This document shows, in pieces, positions 7,503-12,223 of a DNA stretch of 12,223 bases; position 1 is the stretch's first letter, and each line of letters begins with the position of its first letter. The notes beneath the pieces were generated by a model. That model was not told the origin of the DNA. It made no database searches and worked only from the letters and a program-made list of their open reading frames with translations. Both the position numbers and the translations under genes were made by a program. The stretch spans positions 1 to 12,223 of the forward strand of contig CANHMN010000028.1 of assembly GCA_947461645.1 (NCBI GenBank), in the 5' to 3' direction. This DNA comes from Chitinophagaceae bacterium. Lineage in GTDB: Bacteria; Bacteroidota; Bacteroidia; Chitinophagales; Chitinophagaceae.

Positions 7503-10500
7503 TTATTTAATGAAAGTAGTTTCACTCAACTGCTTTCCGGTTTTTGAGTCTGTAAACTCAATGATATACATACCTGATGGCAACTTGCTGCAATCAATAT
7601 TCTGTTGATTACCTAAAACCAATTGGTTGTCCATCACTTTTTGTCCTTTTATATTTCTAATGATAGCAGCTACCGGCAACTTTGTATTTAACGGCACCGT
7701 TACAGTTAACTTGTCTTTAACCGGATTAGGGAATACGCTGATTTCTGAAGCTGTTGAAAAGTCTAATTTTCTAATTTCAGAATAAGAGAATTGTCCGTTC
7801 TGGTCAATAAGTTTCAAGCGGTAATAGTTTGCAGCTGAAACTGGTTTGATATCGTAAAAAGAATAACGGTTGAAAAGCGTTGAATTGAGATTGGTAGCAA
7901 CATTTCCGATGGTAACAAAACGACTTCCGTCAACTGAATGCTCCACATCAAACCTGCTGCTGTTGATTTCTCTGTTGGTTGACCATTGCAGAAGTGCCTG
8001 ACCGTTTTTATCAACCACATCAAATTGAATGATATTTACAGGAACAGTTCCCACGCCGGGACCTTCATATACTCCTCTGTTTGGTGCAGTTGCGGGCAAA
8101 TTGGTTCCATACAAATCTTTTCCGCCGTTGTTGCTGATGATTTTTCCTGAAGCTAATGCAGGAGAAGCAGGCTGTAGTTTATAACCCGAAAGACTCGCAA
8201 TTCCGAGTGTTGCTGATCCCGGATTGATCAGCAATGGATTCGAGATAAGTTTGGCAGGGTCGGTAGTTGGTTCTGATGAGGGATGATTACCATAAAACAC
8301 ATTGTTCGAAAATGTACGTGTTTGTACGCCAGTTCCATTTCCATAGGAATAGCTTGCTGATCCACTTAGATTATAAATGATATTGTTGTAAAAATTGTAT
8401 TTGTGGTTGTTGTTATCGTTTTCAACAATGATGCTTGGACTTAGTCCCGATCTGATATAAAATACATTGTTGTATATCTCATTTCCTGCGGAAGCATAAT
8501 TAAAAAATACCAATCTTCCCTTGTCGTTCTGACTGACACAATATCTCAACGTACATCCTGTGTCTTGAACATCAGGAATACCTGTTGTATTGTTGGCTGA
8601 ACCTCTGGTGTTACATCCCCAGTAAATACCTTCAGAATTATCATGACTGTAACTGTATTGGAAGATAATTCCAATGCTTCCAAAATCAGGGTCGTACATA
8701 CAACCATCAATACTTCCGGGATCTACATTCTGTGTTGTGGAGCGATTGAAATAACCTTCATTATATTGAAACACCGTTCCTTTGGCGCGCGCGGTAAACA
8801 TGGTGTTGCCCGTGGTACCCAATGCTGTTTCATAACAAACATTTTTTTCTATTAACCCGGTTTCATCCGTGCAACGGATAATCATTGCATTCTTACCAAT
8901 GTGATGGATCGTGCTGTTGCTTACTTTAACATTGCTGTATCTTCTGTCGTACCAACTGGTGTACTCGGTTCCACCTGGATAGTAAACATTCCATTCATTG
9001 TCCAATGCAATTCCAATGTTCTCACAATAATTTACACTACAACTGTCTATCAAAATATCATTGAATCTTGATTTGGAAGAAGTTTGTTCCGTATTGCCCA
9101 ATACGGTAAAATAAATACCTCCCGTTCTTTTAGGAATAGCTCCGTTCACTGTAGAGGAACCGCTGCCCAATTGTCCTTTGATGTGATGCACATTTAGGTT
9201 TTTAAGATAAATGTGGTTAGCAGTTCCGAAATTATCCAAAGCAACCATCACGCCTCTTCTGTCGGCACCAAGTGGATTAGGGTTGGTTCCTGTTGTACTG
9301 TAAAGCCCAACAAAAAAATCGCTGTCAACAGGTCCGTTGGGTGAGTTGGTTATTTCGAGGTTGTTGATTTCAATGTATTGCTGGTTGTACAAATAAACAA
9401 CCGCTTCGCCGGTTATACCATTTCCTGCTAAAATCGGATTGGTCCCCGTACCATATTTATCAATTTTTATCGGACTGCCCTGAACGCCTGAGCCATTGAA
9501 TTTAAGTTTTTGTCCAGTCCAGGTACTGCCGCTTTTCAAATAAATTTCCGTACCGCTTGATAAAGACATGTTGTTCAGCTTTGAAACATTTTTCCATGGA
9601 CTTGCAAGCGTTCCCGCATTGTTATCGTTTCCTGCAACTGCATCTATATAATACCTGAATACCACCACATTAGAGTTTGTAGCGCCACTTGTACTAACGG
9701 GAGCAGAATAGTTAAAGGCCTTATCTATTGTGTATACTCTGTAATAATACGTGGTGTTGGAAGTAAGCTGAACATTGGTATAAGTAGTTGCAGAACCTAT
9801 GTAAACAACAGTACCGTTTCCAATAGAGTTTCCTGCCTTGTAAACAGCATTCGCAATAGGATTGGGTTCTGCTGAGGGATTAGTCGCATACCTTAAAAGC
9901 ATGTATCCGCCACCGTCAGTATTGGCAGATGCTCCCCAAGTGATACCCAAAGTTGATGCTGTAGGGTTGGTCACTGTAGCAGCGCCGGGATTGGCAGGTG
10001 CTGTTTCGTCGGCAACAGGAGTAGTTTGATTGTCTGCTTTATATACCACAAAATTATCAACGTCTACAACGGCTGAATTAATGCCATCTGCTAAACCAAC
10101 CAATTTGATGTTTATACCGGCAACTCCATTTGTTGTTGGGGTTGTAGCGCCATTTGTAGTTACCACTTTTGTGAATTTCGTCCAGGAAGCAGGAGTGCCT
10201 AAAGTAATGTTTGATTTGTCTCTTGCAGCAGAAGTTCCATCCATGCTAATAAATACAAACGATGCAGTATCAGGTACAGACAGGTTCTGTTTGTAATGAA
10301 ACTGTATGATATACTTGGTGTTTTGCGAAAAAGCACCGGTAGAAATAATGTTGCTGTTTGTCGTAGTAGATGTATTGGTTGTTGGAATACTTTTTCCTAC
10401 ATTGAGGTACTGCGGTCCGCCATATCCTCCTGTAGCAGTAATTGAACGAATCTGTCCGTTACCACTTGAAACAAAAGACCACTGCGTGGAACTGGTATTG

Positions 10501-10649
10501 GGGTTTCCTACAGGCAAATTACCCGGCGACTGATTTTCAAAACCCGCATCAATATTGGGATGCGCGCCTATCAATTGTTGTGCACACACATTCATTGCTG
10601 CCAGCATAACAAATGCTGAGCCAAGCAAAATTCTTTTGCCGTAGATCAT
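7503..10649 (-). CDS. T9SS-secreted multidomain right-handed parallel beta-helix protein (candidate polysaccharide lyase or hydrolase)
   Basis: This 1048-residue protein probably attacks or binds the target polysaccharide outside the cell. In order it has a signal peptide (1-23, ending VCA); a jelly-roll, CBM-like domain (about 28-205, ending VVDVDNFVVYKAD); a fibronectin-III domain (about 217-322); and a long right-handed beta-helix (about 332-860). The helix opens with YYIDAVAGNDNNAGTLASPW and PIKIDKYGTGTNPIL, which is typical of pectate-lyase-like folds. An FN3-like linker follows (869-965; LLQWSTNREI, VEHSVDGSRF, NYYRLKL), then a T9SS type A sorting domain (about 969-1048; VFPNPVKDKLTV, GMYIIEF). 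Coil-rich polar blocks such as IDGCMYDPDFGS (647-658) and SYSHDNSEGIYWG (666-678) are candidate active-site or metal-binding loops. Eight cysteines cluster at 537-704. It is the first gene of the apparent PUL operon, 25 bp before susC. I cannot place it in a PL or GH family, and the enzymatic role is inference from fold and context. Confidence 0.88.
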   Translation of the reverse strand: MIYGKRILLGSAFVMLAAMNVCAQQLIGAHPNIDAGFENQSPGNLPVGNPNTSSTQWSFVSSGNGQIRSITATGGYGGPQYLNVGKSIPTTNTSTTTNSNIISTGAFSQNTKYIIQFHYKQNLSVPDTASFVFISMDGTSAARDKSNITLGTPASWTKFTKVVTTNGATTPTTNGVAGINIKLVGLADGINSAVVDVDNFVVYKADNQTTPVADETAPANPGAATVTNPTASTLGITWGASANTDGGGYMLLRYATNPSAEPNPIANAVYKAGNSIGNGTVVYIGSATTYTNVQLTSNTTYYYRVYTIDKAFNYSAPVSTSGATNSNVVVFRYYIDAVAGNDNNAGTLASPWKNVSKLNNMSLSSGTEIYLKSGSTWTGQKLKFNGSGVQGSPIKIDKYGTGTNPILAGNGITGEAVVYLYNQQYIEINNLEITNSPNGPVDSDFFVGLYSTTGTNPNPLGADRRGVMVALDNFGTANHIYLKNLNVHHIKGQLGSGSSTVNGAIPKRTGGIYFTVLGNTEQTSSKSRFNDILIDSCSVNYCENIGIALDNEWNVYYPGGTEYTSWYDRRYSNVKVSNSTIHHIGKNAMIIRCTDETGLIEKNVCYETALGTTGNTMFTARAKGTVFQYNEGYFNRSTTQNVDPGSIDGCMYDPDFGSIGIIFQYSYSHDNSEGIYWGCNTRGSANNTTGIPDVQDTGCTLRYCVSQNDKGRLVFFNYASAGNEIYNNVFYIRSGLSPSIIVENDNNNHKYNFYNNIIYNLSGSASYSYGNGTGVQTRTFSNNVFYGNHPSSEPTTDPAKLISNPLLINPGSATLGIASLSGYKLQPASPALASGKIISNNGGKDLYGTNLPATAPNRGVYEGPGVGTVPVNIIQFDVVDKNGQALLQWSTNREINSSRFDVEHSVDGSRFVTIGNVATNLNSTLFNRYSFYDIKPVSAANYYRLKLIDQNGQFSYSEIRKLDFSTASEISVFPNPVKDKLTVTVPLNTKLPVAAIIRNIKGQKVMDNQLVLGNQQNIDCSKLPSGMYIIEFTDSKTGKQLSETTFIK

Positions 10650-10655
10650 AAAGAT

Positions 10656-10692
10656 AAAATAGGGCGACCTGCAGTTGGTCGCCCGTTATTTT
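10656..10692 (-). terminator. Intrinsic-terminator-like hairpin after the T9SS surface-protein gene
   Basis: A perfect 8-bp GC-rich stem, GGGCGACC (10662-10669) and GGTCGCCC (10677-10684), encloses a 7-base loop. Allowing a 2-base bulge, six further A/T pairs extend it to 10656/10692. On the minus strand the stem is preceded by AAAAATAAC and followed by TATTTTATCTTT, the A-tract/U-tract arrangement of a Rho-independent terminator. It begins only a few bases after the stop codon of the upstream gene and ends 12 bases from the ATG of the beta-helix gene. The U-tract therefore lies where that gene's ribosome-binding region would be. It may separate the two transcription units, attenuate read-through, or affect translation of the next gene. 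Confidence 0.75.
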
Positions 10693-10696
10693 TAAA

Positions 10697-12223
10697 TTAT
10701 TGAATAATAACTTTCTCGGATTCAAAAACACCATTGCCAATCAATCTCACAAAATAGATTCCCTTTGAAAGGATATTGTTAATGTTAATCTGCTGTGGCG
10801 CTGAATTTTCATCCAACATGATTTGTTGTTGCTGAACTAAGGCTCCTCCTGTTCCGATAATTTGAATTTGATACAAGCCCTTTGCCAAGCCTGATGTTTG
10901 GAATTTGATTGTATTGTTGACAACAGGGTTGTTCAGCAAAACAAATTTCTTTTTGATTTCATTCTTAATGGTTACAATATTGCTGTAATAAAAACTTCCA
11001 TCAACTTGTACGAGTTTAATTCTGTAATAAGCGATGTTGTTTTTTGGAGCTGCAGTATTGAAAATATAATCACTTGTTCTGGTGATATTGCGAGCAGACA
11101 AGATTCCTATCGCACTGAAAGATCTTCCGTCAACACTTTCTTCAACAACATATAAGGACATTCCGATTTCATTTTCTGTTGTCCAAGTGAGGTTCACTTT
11201 GTTGTTTTTCAAGCTTCCCTTGAAAGAAACCAAAGTAACCGGAACTGTTGATGCCGGTTTTAAGCCAAGAGTAAATGTGCCGAAAGTGGAGAGCACTGTT
11301 GATTTCGCAGAACCTGACAATGAAGTAGAAGGATTGATAGCTGTAGCTTTTTTAGAAACCCATCTGCTTACGCTGTCAAATGCAACTACAAGCTCGGAAG
11401 CTCCTGATGCATTAGGAACAAGGTTGCTATCTACATAAAGTGTTATGGCAGCACTTGCTGTACCTGTTGTTCTGGTAATAGACCAGTAGGTGGTGTCAAC
11501 AGAAGTCAATGGGGCATTGAACGCCGTTGTAGTATATGCATTATTGTAAAATTCTGCACGGAATGTTGAAGCTGTTGCAGCACTTGGTGTAACAGCAGCC
11601 GGACGGTAACGCCCTCCTTTACCTAACGGGAACATATAAGCGCTTGTACCTGCAACGTTTCTAATCATTGGGCCAACAACATAGCTGCTGTCGCTTCCGC
11701 CTGTTAGTGTAGCACTTGCTCCCAAAGTAAGCGTATTGGTTGCATCGGTATTGATTTTTCCTTTGGTAAGAATCAATCCAGTATTGATGGTTACAGGAGT
11801 TTGAAGAAGTAAGCCTGTAGCTCCGGAAGAATTGATGGTTAGCGTGCCTGAGAAAGTTGTTCCTGCTATCATTGTTTTGGAAACACCAACGCCACTGATG
11901 ATAAGGTTTTTATAATCTGTTCTTGGCGTAATGTTTTGCGTATTGTTTACGCTGATACCTGAATATTCCACAGTAGAGTTAGCACCTAAAATTAATTTTT
12001 CAACTCCCTCAAACTGTAAACCGCCAGCTGTGCTTGATGTTGCTGTACCACTGGAAACCAATCCTACCAATTTCGGGGTAACGATTTTTCCATTGATCAA
12101 AACAGTTCCACCATCCCTAACCGTTAGCCATCTGGTTGATAAGGTACCAACCGTTGCACTAGAACCGAGGTCAACTTTGAAAGAATCCACAACAATTGGT
12201 GATCCTGAGAATACTACATCAGC
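10697..12223 (-). CDS. C-terminal part of a large T9SS-exported surface protein, cut by window edge
   Basis: The reading frame is open to the high-coordinate edge of the window, giving 508 residues before the stop. A GTG at 12190 is an in-frame codon rather than a convincing start, because it has no signal peptide and the frame continues upstream (ADVVFSGSPIV). Residue numbers here count from that GTG. The first part (about 1-165) is a Ser/Thr/Gly-rich beta-strand repeat region (TTFSGTLTINSSGATGLLL, GLILTKGKINTDATNTLTLG) typical of large Bacteroidota surface proteins. A beta domain follows (166-310; GPMIRNVAGTSAYMFPLGKG), then an FN3-like linker (316-408; PVTLVSFKGSLKNNKVNLTW, EESVDGRSF, AYYRIKLVQVDGSFYYSNI) and a T9SS type A sorting domain (about 413-497; VLLNNPVVNNTIKF, KGIYFVRLIG). 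It is probably an adhesin-like or matrix protein. No catalytic motif is seen. A hairpin terminator follows, so it may not belong to the downstream PUL. Confidence 0.85.
   Translation of the reverse strand, partial: ADVVFSGSPIVVDSFKVDLGSSATVGTLSTRWLTVRDGGTVLINGKIVTPKLVGLVSSGTATSSTAGGLQFEGVEKLILGANSTVEYSGISVNNTQNITPRTDYKNLIISGVGVSKTMIAGTTFSGTLTINSSGATGLLLQTPVTINTGLILTKGKINTDATNTLTLGASATLTGGSDSSYVVGPMIRNVAGTSAYMFPLGKGGRYRPAAVTPSAATASTFRAEFYNNAYTTTAFNAPLTSVDTTYWSITRTTGTASAAITLYVDSNLVPNASGASELVVAFDSVSRWVSKKATAINPSTSLSGSAKSTVLSTFGTFTLGLKPASTVPVTLVSFKGSLKNNKVNLTWTTENEIGMSLYVVEESVDGRSFSAIGILSARNITRTSDYIFNTAAPKNNIAYYRIKLVQVDGSFYYSNIVTIKNEIKKKFVLLNNPVVNNTIKFQTSGLAKGLYQIQIIGTGGALVQQQQIMLDENSAPQQININNILSKGIYFVRLIGNGVFESEKVIIQ

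Noticed and set aside
12188..12190. GTG as start codon of the T9SS surface-protein gene
   Set aside because: The frame continues upstream to the window edge, no signal peptide follows the GTG, and T9SS cargo needs an N-terminal Sec signal; the gene is partial.

Overview
The window looks like chromosomal DNA of a Bacteroidota bacterium, most likely Chitinophagaceae or a close relative. This rests on a SusC/SusD pair, lipoproteins with Bacteroidota-type lipoboxes, type IX secretion (T9SS) C-terminal sorting domains, AT-rich intergenic DNA and start codons mostly without a clear Shine-Dalgarno. The genus-level guess is inference from protein style only.

All seven genes lie on the minus strand and read from high to low coordinates. 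They are tightly packed: the largest gap is 47 bp and no stretch over 300 bp lacks a gene. In transcription order they are: the 3' part of a large T9SS-exported surface protein (12223-10697); an intrinsic-terminator-like hairpin (about 10656-10692); a 1048-residue secreted right-handed beta-helix protein with a T9SS tag (10649-7503); a SusC-type TonB-dependent transporter (7477-4337); its SusD-type lipoprotein (4289-2673); a DUF5017-type surface lipoprotein in the SusE/F position (2626-1688); a clan GH-A glycoside hydrolase distantly resembling GH50/agarase-like enzymes (1666-242); and the 5' end of a cytoplasmic SDR oxidoreductase (242-1), whose ATG overlaps the preceding stop codon.

From the beta-helix gene to the SDR gene this reads as one polysaccharide utilization locus (PUL). 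The beta-helix protein would cut or bind the polymer outside the cell. The DUF5017 protein and SusD would capture glycan at the surface, SusC would import oligosaccharides, the GH-A enzyme would trim them in the periplasm or at the membrane, and the SDR would act on a released sugar acid in the cytoplasm. The SDR resembles the D-mannonate oxidoreductase (UxuB/YjmF-like) branch, and a beta-helix fold is common in polyuronate lyases. A uronic-acid-containing glycan is therefore my best guess, but the substrate cannot be read from the sequence. No regulator, sugar permease, sulfatase, mobile element, CRISPR array or RNA gene was seen.
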